Source of the DNA: SZAS-103 sp038316385 | GTDB lineage: Bacteria; Pseudomonadota; Gammaproteobacteria; Xanthomonadales; Xanthomonadaceae | Length of the DNA: 51,830 nt | Direction of reading: 5' to 3' | NCBI GenBank assembly: GCA_038316385.1 | Contig: JBBQAN010000020.1 | Location: 1 to 51,830 of the forward strand | In this document: piece by piece, positions 1-8,280 of the stretch | Layout of the letters: each line of letters begins with the position of its first letter | How positions within the stretch are numbered: position 1 is the stretch's first letter | Position numbers and translations under genes: made by a program | The notes under the pieces: model-generated | Seen by the model: the letters and a program-made list of their open reading frames with translations, nothing else | Told to the model about the DNA's origin: nothing | The model's database searches: none

Positions 1-71
1 ACCGGCGTACCGGCTTGGGCCTGCTTGAGAACGGCAATGATCTGGCTGTCGGTAAATCGGGACTTCTTCAT
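1..71 (-). CDS. IS3-family transposase OrfA, N-terminal fragment
   Basis: The partial reading frame encodes MKKSRFTDSQIIAVLKQAQ and a few further residues. This is the well-known start of the helix-turn-helix OrfA protein of IS3-family elements (IS407/IS51-like groups). A GGAGG motif lies just upstream of the ATG. The gene runs off the window after 23 codons. In the family, OrfA and OrfB are joined by programmed -1 frameshifting into the DDE transposase; that part is outside the window. Confidence 0.85.
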   Translation of the reverse strand, partial: MKKSRFTDSQIIAVLKQAQAGTP

Positions 72-141
72 GGAACCTCCTCGGAAAAGACTACGAGAAA
101 ATTCCACTTCTGGCGTCAGCTAATTGGCGGGGGGATTACCG
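1..141 (-). mobile_element. IS3-family insertion sequence, terminal part (left edge of window)
   Basis: This stretch is the exact reverse complement of the last 140 bases of the window. It contains the start of an IS3-type orfA preceded by a leader with a GGAGG-type ribosome binding site. The element end lies at about 141, where sequence identity with the other edge stops and glycosyltransferase-like sequence begins. Only about 140 bases of the IS lie inside the window, so the rest of orfA, the frameshift site and orfB are not visible. The precise terminal inverted repeat and any target duplication cannot be defined from here. Confidence 0.85.
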
Positions 142-147
142 CAGCAG

Positions 148-376
148 GCGTTGCCCGCGCGTGCGACCGAGCCTGCGCAGGCGCACCAGGAAATCGAGAT
201 CCTCGGCCGCCATGCGACGCTCGTCGTAACCACCGAGCGCTTCGAAATCGGCGCGACGCCAGAACACCAGACCGGTATCGAATCTGGTGAGCCAGACGAT
301 CAGCAACATCATCGCGTAGGCCAACGCGATGCCGATCGACCAGCGCTCCATCACCACGCCACTGGTGCCGCCGTCC
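148..376 (-). pseudogene. Family-2 glycosyltransferase fragment, copy 1 (central to C-terminal part)
   Basis: The fragment encodes a segment with FDTGLVFWRRADFEALGG and ERRMAAED, the acceptor-side region and ED motif of a GT-A type family-2 glycosyltransferase. It is nearly identical to bases 1353-1580 (copy 2). It has neither the nucleotide-binding N-terminal half nor the natural C-terminus. On one side it stops at the insertion-sequence end at 141, on the other it changes into unrelated sequence near 376. The IS probably truncated it. It is not expected to make a functional enzyme. Confidence 0.75.
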
Positions 377-418
377 CTTTTTTCTCGTGGGGTCTGTAAG
401 TGGCACGTTAAAGCACAA

Positions 419-697
419 TCACTCGTGCGGATTATCGCCTGCTTTTGGACCCGCTTCGCTGGCGGAACCCTTCATTGAATTGCGCTTTGTATCCAATGGC
501 GTGGCTATGGCAGCTGTGTTCGCGGAGTTGGGAGTGAATACCTTATTAGCCGTATGCATAACGGGCGCAATGTTCGTGGAGCCCGAACCGGTTGGAATCT
601 TGCGCTCAGGCGCGCGATGGTGAGCTCCTGCCAAGACAGGCGCGGAAACAACTGCGAAAATAAGGCTAGCGGTGATGGCGGACATGCGGAATTTCAT
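419..697 (-). CDS. Small secreted protein of unknown function
   Basis: The 92-residue product begins with a clear Sec signal peptide (MKFRMSAITASLIFAVV, then a small-residue cleavage region ending near APVLAGA). The mature part is short, about 70 residues, and rich in Ser, Thr, Asn and Ala with no cysteines. A GGGGAA ribosome binding site sits about five bases before the ATG, which supports this start. I recognise no family. The gene stands alone between glycosyltransferase debris and a YCII-type gene on the same strand. The signal peptide and RBS argue that it is real, but the mature part could be a degraded remnant. Confidence 0.55.
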   Translation of the reverse strand: MKFRMSAITASLIFAVVSAPVLAGAHHRAPERKIPTGSGSTNIAPVMHTANKVFTPNSANTAAIATPLDTKRNSMKGSASEAGPKAGDNPHE

Positions 698-789
698 GGC
701 GTTCCCCGAAGATGCGTCAGCAGCTTACGTCTCAATACCTATCTTGTCCCACGGCCCCGCCATGCTTCATCACGGTCCTAGGTAGCGGC

Positions 790-1137
790 TTATATCGGCC
801 TGATCTCGATGACCGATGCTGTAGGCATCGGATTCGGGCAGCGCTTGACCCAGGCAACCGCCTCGTCGATGGATGGCAGTTCCCAGAACCAGTAGCCGGC
901 GACGAGGTCTCCGGCAAAAGGCCCGTCAACAACGGTGCGCGCATCGCCGTCGAAGCGCACCCGCTTTGCTTCACTGGTCGGGCGCAGGCCGTCGCAGTCT
1001 TTCATCACGCCGGCCTTCCTGAGCTCGTCGTTGAAGACTTCCATTGCGGCCATCGACTCCTTCATCTGCGCGTCGCTCATCGCTGCGATACGCGCTTCGA
1101 GATCGGGGTTGGACTTGACCAGGATCATGAACTTCAT
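790..1137 (-). CDS. YCII-related / DGPF-domain protein
   Basis: The 115-residue protein starts MKFMILVKSN and carries the features of the YCII-related DGPF family: a ferredoxin-like fold with a central VVDGPFAG motif and the downstream GYWFWELPSIDEAVAWVKRC segment. Members are small dimeric cytosolic proteins, often encoded beside ECF sigma factors; no enzymatic role is firmly assigned to most. The ATG at 1137 is chosen over an upstream TTG because GGAG lies at the right distance before it. No sigma-factor partner is adjacent here. Family assignment is firm, function is not. Confidence 0.85.
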   Translation of the reverse strand: MKFMILVKSNPDLEARIAAMSDAQMKESMAAMEVFNDELRKAGVMKDCDGLRPTSEAKRVRFDGDARTVVDGPFAGDLVAGYWFWELPSIDEAVAWVKRCPNPMPTASVIEIRPI

Positions 1138-1224
1138 GTTCGGCTCCAAAGTTGAGGTCGCATCAGTCTGCCATAGAGGCGGAGGTAGTTAATTCAGTTC
1201 AACTTGTTCCGTCCATTTATCGCG

Positions 1225-1939
1225 TCACCGCCCTTCATACCAATACCGCCGTGCGAAGTCGTTGAGCGCGCTGCGGTCGCGCAGCAGGCGCCAGCCTTGC
1301 GCCGGCATCTGGGTGCGAGTGCCAGTCGCCGTGCTGGTCGAACTTGCGGGTGGGCGTTGCCCGCGCGTGCGGCCGAGCCTGCGCAGGCGCACCAGAAAAT
1401 CGATATCCTCGGCGGCCATGCGACGCTCGTCGTAACCACCGAGCGCTTCGAAATCGGCGCGACGCCAGAACACCAGCCCGGTATCGAATCCGGTAAGCCA
1501 GACGAACCCCATCATCATCGCGTAGGTCAATGCGATGCCGATCGACCAGCGCTCCATCGCCACACCACTGGTGCCGCCGACCGTGCGCGGGTTTGCCATC
1601 GCCGCGGCGACCGCGATGAAGCTGTCGGGATGCACGATGCTGTCGGCATCGATGGAAACGAGGATCTACCTCGCCGGAAGCCATCGCAGCACCGCCATTG
1701 CGAACCGCTGCGATCATCCGCTGTTCGATCGTCGCCACGATGCAGCCCCGCGCGCTGGCGATCTGCGCGGTTGCGTCGGTCGAGCCGTTGTCGGCGAGGA
1801 TGACCTGGATCGCATCGGCTGCATGACCGGCGTCGACCCAGCGCCGGCGTGCCAAGTCCACGCTGTCCAGCAGACGCGGCAGCAACGCAGCCTCGTCCCA
1901 GGCGGGGATCACCAAGCTGATTTGCGGCGGCGCAAAAGG
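1225..1939 (-). pseudogene. Family-2 glycosyltransferase, frameshifted copy 2
   Basis: Read with one frame correction this encodes most of a GT-A family-2 glycosyltransferase. The N-terminal strand ISLVIPAWDEAALLPRLLD and a nucleotide-sugar binding part (ILADNGSTD) are in one frame; the SIDADS metal-binding DXD-type motif, the FDTGLVFWRRADFEALGG segment and the natural C-terminus ending YWYEGR are in another. The shift is explained by four extra bases near 1666-1669, between GE and ILVSIDAD. The start codon is also missing: upstream of the N-terminal strand the sequence runs directly into the palindrome at 1940. The enzyme is therefore broken twice. Acceptor specificity cannot be inferred. 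Confidence 0.8.
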
Positions 1940-1981
1940 GGCCAGAGTAAATATTGCTTCAATCGGATATTTACTCTGGCC
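1940..1981. repeat. Perfect 15-bp inverted repeat with 12-base loop
   Basis: The arms ggccagagtaaatat (1940-1954) and its exact complement (1967-1981) flank a 12-base loop. The element begins 40 bases beyond the stop codon of the Ser/Thr kinase gene, so it may act as its terminator, although no strong T-run follows. The flanks (cgcaaaagg on one side, cgcttttcgg on the other) recur around a second palindrome at 4968-4987. Motifs of the type GGGGYCAGAGT are known at the ends of REP/RAYT-type elements in gammaproteobacteria; assigning this one to that class is inference. Confidence 0.8.
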
Positions 1982-2021
1982 GCTTTTCGGCTCAAATGGT
2001 GACATCGATATCCGCCATCCA

Positions 2022-4469
2022 CTACTTGTTTGTCGCAGTAGCTTTCGCGCCCATCGCCGCAAGCTGCCGTTGCCATTTCGCCGCATTTGCAGCGTGGCCC
2101 CTGCCGGGTTCGGCCTTGTTCCATGCGGTGTAAAGATCAACCAATGCGCTCATGCAGTTGCGCTGATCGTCGAGTTCCACCGCGGCGTGCGGCAGACGCA
2201 GGATCTGCTCGGCCTCCAGCAGGTTGGCTTCCGCAGGCGCGTAGTGGGCCTGCCCTGCGCGTGACTGGCCCAGGTGCATCAACAAGGTACCGAACCAGTA
2301 GGCGTTGTCGTCGGTCAAGGTCTTGCGCGCGATCGGTTCGATCGGCGCCAGCAATTGCTCGGTCTCGGCGTACTTGCCGCGCCGGATCAGGATGCCGGAT
2401 TCCACGATGCTGGCCAGCAGTGTGGTCGGGTGATTTTCGCCATGGACGCGCCGGGATCGCTCGAGCACGCCACGAATGTCGCGTTCGGCCGCTGCAAGCT
2501 TGCCCTGGTCCTCTTCCAGCAAGGCGATGTTGCCGTTGGCATAAATGGTGCTTTCGTCATTCGCGCCCGACACCCGCAGCAGCCCGGCGGCGGCTTCGCG
2601 CAAATACGGTTCGGCCTGATCGGGTTTGCGCTGGTCGCGCAGCGACACGCCCATGTTCAGTACGGACTGCAAGGTGTCGGGGTGGTCGTTGCCGAGCACG
2701 CGACGGCGCGACGCCAGTACTTCCCGGTCATACGGCAGGGCCTTCGCAAGCAGGCCCTGGTGACCGTACATCACGGCCAGGTTGCCGATCACGTCGAGCG
2801 TGGCTGGGTCGTCCTCGCCGACGAGCGCACGATTGGTTCGCAGTGCAGCGAGGTAATGCGTCTCGGCCTTGTCGAACTCACCCTTGCCCTGGAACAGCGT
2901 CCCCATGGCGAATTCCGAATGCGCCGTCTTCAGGTTTTTGTCGCCGAGCAACTTGCGATGAACATCCAGCGCTGCGGTTTGCAGTTCCAGGGCCTCGTCA
3001 TACAGCGCCATATTGGAATACCGCCCAGCCAGCGATTCGCGCAGGCGTGCGGCGATCAGTGGATCGTTGCCGAAGCGTTTGTCGATTTCCTGGGCCGCTG
3101 GCTTGAGCACATTCTGGTCGATCACGTCGCGGGCAGTATCGGTGGCATTGACCTGTTGCCAGTCTGCAACGAAGCGCTGCAGCCGCTGCGTGCGCTCGGC
3201 AACGGCAACGCCCTGCTTGCGCAGGGATGCATCGAACCTGGCACTCGCGTCGGCCGTTAGCCGTTCGCCGGCAGTGGCCGGATCGATCTGCTCGAACATG
3301 GCCGTTTCGAACGCAGTGACTTTCTCCAGCTCTGCCGCACGCTGTCCGGCGATGCGTGCCTGCCACGCAAACGCGACGATGCCGACCAGCAACGAGATCG
3401 CGATGAGCGACACTGCTGCCACCGCACCCTTGTGCCGGGCGACGTACTTGCGCATGCGATACGTCGTGCTGGGCGGTGCCGCCAACACCGCTTCGCCATC
3501 GAGATAGCGGCGCACGTCCGCCGCCAGAGCGGCCGGCGTTTCATAGCGGCGCAGGCGATCCTTCTCGATCGCCTTCATCACGATCCAGTCGAGTTCGCCG
3601 CGTACCAACCCGGTCAACTTGCGCGGCTCGACCTGGCGTTTTGCCGCGACATCGGAATGGATGATGGTCGATTGCGACAGCCGCGCGCTCGGGAGCGGCG
3701 GATCGACTTCCCGGATGATCCGCTGCACTTCGGCGTAACCTGCCGAGCGCAGCGTGTTCGAATCCAGCGGCGTGGAATCGGTGAGCAGTTCGTAGAGGAT
3801 CACGCCCAGCGAATAGATATCGGTGCGGGTATCGATGTCGGCGCTGCCCTCGGCCTGTTCCGGGCTCATGTACGCCGGAGTTCCCATCATCAGGTTCGCC
3901 TCGGTGAACATCGTCTTGTCGGTCAATCGGCCACTGGTCGCCTTGGCAATGCCGAAGTCGATGACCTTGGCGAACGCCGCATTGTCCTGCGTGCTCACCA
4001 GCACGTTGTTCGGCTTGAGGTCGCGATGGATGACACCCTTGGTGTGCGCGTGCTGTACCGCTGCGCAGACTTGCTCGAAAAGATGCAGGCGCGCTTCGAT
4101 CGGCAGCTTGTGCTTGTCGCAATAGTAGGTGATGGATTCGCCCTTGACCAATTCCATCACGAAATAAGGACGGCCGCTCTCGGTCGCGCCGGCATCGAGC
4201 ACCTTGGAAATGTGCGGGTGGTCCATCATCGCCAGCGCCTGGCGTTCGGCCTCGAACCGCACGATCACCTCGCGCGTGTCCATGCCCAGCTTGATCACCT
4301 TGAGCGCAACCCGACGCCGCACCGGTTGTTCCTGCTCGGCCTCGAACACCGAGCCGAAGCCGCCTTCGCCAAGTTGCTGCAGGATCCGGAAGGGGCCGAT
4401 GTAGCCGCCCGGCTGCGTGTCGCGCGCGAACGCCAGCGTTTCGTTGCCCACAATGGTGATGTCGGTCAT
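2022..4469 (-). CDS. Receptor-like serine/threonine protein kinase with TPR domain
   Basis: The 815-residue protein has a complete Hanks-type kinase domain: glycine loop GEGGFGSV (34-41), ATP-binding Lys57 in VALKVIK, catalytic HRDLKPNN with Asp150, DFG at 171-173 and an activation-segment end PAYMSPEQ. A single membrane helix follows at about 349-370, and the rest is a long tetratricopeptide region outside the membrane, with several units of the TLxxxxNLAxxYxxQG type. This is the PknB-like sensor-kinase layout common in Lysobacterales, in which TPRs mediate partner binding. In this lineage such kinases often neighbour an ECF sigma factor gene, but none lies next to it here. All catalytic residues are present, so it should be active. 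Confidence 0.93.
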   Translation of the reverse strand: MTDITIVGNETLAFARDTQPGGYIGPFRILQQLGEGGFGSVFEAEQEQPVRRRVALKVIKLGMDTREVIVRFEAERQALAMMDHPHISKVLDAGATESGRPYFVMELVKGESITYYCDKHKLPIEARLHLFEQVCAAVQHAHTKGVIHRDLKPNNVLVSTQDNAAFAKVIDFGIAKATSGRLTDKTMFTEANLMMGTPAYMSPEQAEGSADIDTRTDIYSLGVILYELLTDSTPLDSNTLRSAGYAEVQRIIREVDPPLPSARLSQSTIIHSDVAAKRQVEPRKLTGLVRGELDWIVMKAIEKDRLRRYETPAALAADVRRYLDGEAVLAAPPSTTYRMRKYVARHKGAVAAVSLIAISLLVGIVAFAWQARIAGQRAAELEKVTAFETAMFEQIDPATAGERLTADASARFDASLRKQGVAVAERTQRLQRFVADWQQVNATDTARDVIDQNVLKPAAQEIDKRFGNDPLIAARLRESLAGRYSNMALYDEALELQTAALDVHRKLLGDKNLKTAHSEFAMGTLFQGKGEFDKAETHYLAALRTNRALVGEDDPATLDVIGNLAVMYGHQGLLAKALPYDREVLASRRRVLGNDHPDTLQSVLNMGVSLRDQRKPDQAEPYLREAAAGLLRVSGANDESTIYANGNIALLEEDQGKLAAAERDIRGVLERSRRVHGENHPTTLLASIVESGILIRRGKYAETEQLLAPIEPIARKTLTDDNAYWFGTLLMHLGQSRAGQAHYAPAEANLLEAEQILRLPHAAVELDDQRNCMSALVDLYTAWNKAEPGRGHAANAAKWQRQLAAMGAKATATNK

Positions 4470-4819
4470 GGTTCCCTTTCGCCACCCGCATCAAGAGGCT
4501 TCGCGATAGCGGACTTGCGATTGTCGCAGCGATGCAGTTTATCGAGACTGCGTTGTTTGAGGGGCCAGGAGTCAAGATCCGTTTGCCCCTACCCCATCCA
4601 AAGGATGGGGTCAGAGACTGAGGTATCCCCGCAAAATTTCAAAACTATGCAATGCGTTGCGGTGGGACAGCGCATGACAGTGCACGCATGATGCATTCAT
4701 TCTTGCGATGACCAGGCACCAAGAGACCGCATCATGCCCGCAGCACAAATATTGCAAAAATGTCGGTCCGATGCCCTCGTTCCAATGCACGAACGCCGTC
4801 GCGGTGTTGCCGGCGTGCC
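4470..4819. other. Intergenic region with a hairpin and unrecognised debris
   Basis: No convincing gene is seen here. A perfect hairpin, ccccatcc-aaa-ggatgggg, lies at 4592-4610 and is followed by tcagagactg, giving a GGGGTCAGAGA motif related to the sequence at the palindromes at 1940 and 4968. The remaining sequence to 4819 has short open frames on both strands but no recognisable protein family, and looks like decayed DNA. The kinase promoter should lie close to 4470 but no clear -35/-10 pair was identified. Confidence 0.5.
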
Positions 4820-4902
4820 ACGCCCACAGTATCAAGCAGACGCGGCAGCAATGCGGCCTCGTTCCAGGCGGGGATCACCAGGCTCAGTTGCGGCGGGGTC
4901 AT
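4820..4902 (-). pseudogene. Family-2 glycosyltransferase fragment, copy 3 (N-terminus)
   Basis: This short fragment begins with an ATG at 4902 and encodes MTPPQLSLVIPAWNEAALL and the next few residues before homology ends near 4820. It matches the first strand and helix of copy 2 (near 1850-1935), where the start codon is missing. It therefore preserves the original start of this glycosyltransferase family in this genome. It is far too short to function. Upstream of it lies a palindromic element resembling the one beside copy 2. Confidence 0.75.
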
Positions 4903-4967
4903 CAAGCGAGCATAGACCGTTTGCCAAGGCGCAAAATGCGGCGAAGAAAACGGGCCAGAATCAATTT

Positions 4968-4987
4968 CGAATTAGAGCGCTAATTCG
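4968..4987. repeat. Perfect 8-bp inverted repeat between glycosyltransferase fragment and GGDEF gene
   Basis: cgaattag and ctaattcg flank a four-base loop. The element sits about 58 bases past the stop of the diguanylate cyclase gene. Its surroundings repeat those of the 1940-1981 palindrome: gggccaga on the left and cgcttttcg on the right. It may serve as a terminator, or be a degenerate member of the same dispersed element. Confidence 0.65.
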
Positions 4988-5045
4988 CCGTCGCCGCTTT
5001 TCGTCTCGCTGGACATCGCTTGCACAACCATCGGGTGCACAGCCT

Positions 5046-6116
5046 TCAGTCGATCGAAGCCACCCTGTTGCGGCCGCTGCGCTTTGCCATATACAGCGCT
5101 TCGTCGGCGCGCGCGTAAAGGGTGCTCACCGAGCCGCCGATGCGCAAAGCCGTAAGGCCGATACTCACGGTGAGCTGAAAATCGTGCGGCAATGCCTGGA
5201 TCGTCGCGCGTAGACGTTCGCATTGGACAGTTGCGTGTGCCACATCGGTGCCCGGCATGACGATTGCAAATTCCTCACCACCAATCCGCGCAACAGTATT
5301 CTGGTCACCGCAGTGGGCTTTGAGCGCATGCGCAATGGCGATCAGGGTCTTGTCGCCAGCAGGATGACCATAGCGGTCGTTGATGTCCTTGAAGCGATCG
5401 ATATCGACGATCGCCATTGCCAGCGGTTTGCAATCGAGCACCGCTTTGTCGATCGCTGTTTTAATGATGCTGCTGAAGGCGCGCCGATTGAACAATCCGG
5501 TGAGGGCGTCGGTACGGCTCATCTCGGTGAGGTGCGCATTTTCGGCAATCAGCTCTTGCTGGTATCCCACGAGTTTCCGTTCATACCATTCGCGTTCGGA
5601 AAGATGGCTAGTCAACTCCCGATGGGCCACGCCGAGTTCGAGCAGGTTGACCACCTGCCGCGAAAGTCCGCCAAGTGCCTCGCGTTGAAATGGCGCCAGA
5701 TCGCGCGGGGTGCGATCCATCACGCAGATGGTCCCCACTGCCGCGCCACCAGAGCTAACCAATGGTGCACCTGCATAAAAGCGCACTTTGTGCTCACCCG
5801 CCACGAGTGGATTGTTCACGAAGCGCGAATCGGCGAGGGCGTCTGGAACCACCATTATATCGTGTGGGCGCTGGATGGCATGCGCACCGAATGCGACATG
5901 GCGCGCCATGTGCGACAGCGTGAATCCGCGCTGGGACTTGAACCATTTGCGGTCCGCGTCGATCAACGCAACCGAACCCATCGGGGCGTCGCAGATACCG
6001 GCAGCAATCGCGACAAGGTCGTCGTAGGATTTTTCCGGCAACGTATCCAGGATGCCGTAGCTAGTCAGAGCGGCAAGCCGCGCAGATTCCGTGTCTGGTA
6101 CATCCGCATCGGTCAT
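5046..6116 (-). CDS. GAF-GGDEF diguanylate cyclase
   Basis: The 356-residue cytosolic protein has a GAF domain at about 25-165 and a GGDEF domain at about 195-355 with an intact active-site motif RIGGEEF (279-283), metal-binding VDIDRFKDIND and the C-terminal YMAKRSGRNRV. It should make cyclic di-GMP from two GTP in response to a ligand or redox state sensed by the GAF domain. The position for the inhibitory I-site, an RxxD five residues before GGEEF, reads DQNTVA instead, so product feedback inhibition through that site is probably absent. No membrane segment is present. It is a single gene transcribed toward the glycosyltransferase debris. Confidence 0.93.
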   Translation of the reverse strand: MTDADVPDTESARLAALTSYGILDTLPEKSYDDLVAIAAGICDAPMGSVALIDADRKWFKSQRGFTLSHMARHVAFGAHAIQRPHDIMVVPDALADSRFVNNPLVAGEHKVRFYAGAPLVSSGGAAVGTICVMDRTPRDLAPFQREALGGLSRQVVNLLELGVAHRELTSHLSEREWYERKLVGYQQELIAENAHLTEMSRTDALTGLFNRRAFSSIIKTAIDKAVLDCKPLAMAIVDIDRFKDINDRYGHPAGDKTLIAIAHALKAHCGDQNTVARIGGEEFAIVMPGTDVAHATVQCERLRATIQALPHDFQLTVSIGLTALRIGGSVSTLYARADEALYMAKRSGRNRVASID

Positions 6117-6310
6117 GGTGGCATCCTGCCAAGATTGGTTCGAAGACTCGGTTCGAAGACTACAGTGTGGATGTTACCTGCTGCTCAAGTGGTGATGCGT
6201 TCAGTTTCTTGGCGGTCAGATGAATACCGTAGCTTTTCCAGCGACTCATAGGGGCGTGTTTGCGATCGTCGACGCTGTGCGCAGGGTGTACGGGGCGAAT
6301 TGGTACCCTT

Positions 6311-7993
6311 TTAGCTTACAGTTCGGTCGACGTCGGTCTTGTTCAACCGATACTCAAACACCTTTTCAAGACGCGGCTGAGTTGCGTCGCCGGGAACGCT
6401 CTTCTCGAAGCAGATCGACGCCTCGGGGCCCTTGAACGAGAGTATGGCGATCTGGTTGTCGAACCAGGGTTCGTCGTGGCACAGGCTCCAGCTCACATCG
6501 GGCTGCCCGACGCCGGCCATACGCGCGATCGACCGCATCAGCGCACTTGCCCAACGTGACCAGCCTGCGCGCATGATCCGGCGGTCGTTTGCATCCAGCG
6601 GGTTGCGCAGAGGCGAGCAGACGGCTTGGTATACCGCGCTGTGAACTGGCCCCTGCGGGAACTTGGCTTCGGCCAGATACACGTGGTGGACGTCGCCAGA
6701 CAGGATAGTCAACGTAGCGGACGCGTGGCCGTGTTCGCCGGTGGATATTTGGCGAATGAGGTTCACGATGCGCTTGAACGCGATGCCAAACGCGCTCCAG
6801 TGCTCGAGGTCGAGCCAACGGCGCAAGCGCTCTCCCTGCTTGGCCCACCAGCCGCCCCAGGCACCGGCGCAGAGAGCCTCGCTCCACGCCTCCAGATAGT
6901 GGATGCCGTGGCCTAGCAGGATCGGCAGCGACGTACCCAGCATCAAATGCGTGAACTCTCCGCGCGTGCGCGCCTCGACCCACTGCCACTCCTTCTCGTC
7001 GATCATGTCGCGGCAGCCGTCGCCGAGTACTCGGCTCGAGCGCGAATCCACCACCACGAGCCGGGTGTCGCCAAAATCGCGGTAGAAGCTCCACCGATAG
7101 GTGTCGGGCTCGCGGTCCGCGCGCTGCGCAAACTCACGCAAGTGCCGCGCGAACTGTTCCGGCGCATCGCCACGGCGCACCCGGTCGAACAATTCATCTT
7201 CGTGCAGTTCGTGCGGCGAGAGGTTGCCGACGTGCTGGTAAATCCAGTACGACATGAAGCTGCCAACAATGCGATCGTGCCACCAGGGTTTGGCGCGCAT
7301 CTCCTTGACCCACGATTCGGAAATGTTCCAATCGTCGTGAACATCGTGATCGTCGAAGATCATCACGCTGGGCACAGTTGACAGCAGCCAGCGAATCTCG
7401 GCTTGGCCCCATGAATCCCGATATAGCTGCGTGTACTCCTCGAAATTCGCCAGTTGCTCGCATGGCGGCTGGCTGGTGTCGCGCCTGGCACGAATCCAGT
7501 CGCGCACCGGCGGCGAAACCTCGTCGGCATACAACTGGTCGCCGATCATCAGCAACGCGTGTGGCCACTGTTCCGGAGCCTGCTCGCGCATGCGCAGTGC
7601 GAGCGCGCGCAGAGCGTCGATCTCAAAACCTTGCTTCTCGTTCTCGGCATGCGTCAGCGTGTATGGCGGCTCGTGCGGCATAGCCACTCGGCACGAACCG
7701 AAGGCGACCCGCAGCGTCGCGTTTTTGTCGAAGGTCTGGATGACGCACGGTGGAAACGGGGAGTTCGGCTCGGGCCACACGCATTGGCCGTCGATTCGCA
7801 CCGTGTAGGTTTGCAGCGTGGCCGGGGCCAAGTCGCGCATATAAACCAGCGCATAGTGGTGGCCCTCGACCTCGAAGGTCGGCGCCGTGTGACCCAAAAC
7901 CTCCACCTCGCAGGCGCTGTCAACCTCCACCCAGACGGTGGCTTCGGTCTCGCCCACATACCGCAGCATCGGGCCGAGAATCAGCGTAGGCAT
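6311..7993 (-). CDS. PhoD-like metallophosphatase
   Basis: The 560-residue product carries the metal-binding motifs of the PhoD-like calcineurin-fold family: AFGSCR near 97-102, GDQLYADE (151-158), FDDHDVHDDW (213-222) and SGDVHH (432-437). An N-terminal beta domain (about 1-90) precedes the catalytic core. No Sec or Tat signal peptide is visible, so unlike secreted alkaline phosphatase D it is probably cytoplasmic. Such proteins hydrolyse phosphomonoesters or phosphodiesters, but the substrate is not readable from sequence. The gene stands alone, with about 190 bases to the GGDEF gene downstream. Confidence 0.88.
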   Translation of the reverse strand: MPTLILGPMLRYVGETEATVWVEVDSACEVEVLGHTAPTFEVEGHHYALVYMRDLAPATLQTYTVRIDGQCVWPEPNSPFPPCVIQTFDKNATLRVAFGSCRVAMPHEPPYTLTHAENEKQGFEIDALRALALRMREQAPEQWPHALLMIGDQLYADEVSPPVRDWIRARRDTSQPPCEQLANFEEYTQLYRDSWGQAEIRWLLSTVPSVMIFDDHDVHDDWNISESWVKEMRAKPWWHDRIVGSFMSYWIYQHVGNLSPHELHEDELFDRVRRGDAPEQFARHLREFAQRADREPDTYRWSFYRDFGDTRLVVVDSRSSRVLGDGCRDMIDEKEWQWVEARTRGEFTHLMLGTSLPILLGHGIHYLEAWSEALCAGAWGGWWAKQGERLRRWLDLEHWSAFGIAFKRIVNLIRQISTGEHGHASATLTILSGDVHHVYLAEAKFPQGPVHSAVYQAVCSPLRNPLDANDRRIMRAGWSRWASALMRSIARMAGVGQPDVSWSLCHDEPWFDNQIAILSFKGPEASICFEKSVPGDATQPRLEKVFEYRLNKTDVDRTVS

Positions 7994-8280
7994 TGGAAAG
8001 CTGGCTTAAAGTGGGAAGTGTTCGCGAGTGCCATCGGGTTGTGCCTCAGCGCAGGTAAATTCAGAGATTAGCGCGGGTTCCCGTGACGCGAGGTCACGTT
8101 CAAATATCCGCATTAGGAAAAGACCTTACGCCTTTTCTTCAACTCGCCACAGCAAAATGCGCGCTCTGTTCTGCGTGCGCCTTCACAAGCCTTCTTGGTG
8201 GCACTGCATTCAGGCATGGAAGCCTAGTTTCGAGCCAATACGTTTCAACGTAGCATCCCCCCACTACCAAAGGAATTGCC

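Noticed and set aside
3432..4691. Long open frame (419 codons) on the plus strand opposite the kinase gene
   Set aside because: It is antisense to conserved kinase motifs, has no recognisable family and reflects G+C-rich codon bias.
1940..4987. Palindromes as integron attC sites
   Set aside because: No R-box/L-box structure or GTTRRRY core, and no integron integrase; the flanks are not cassette-like.
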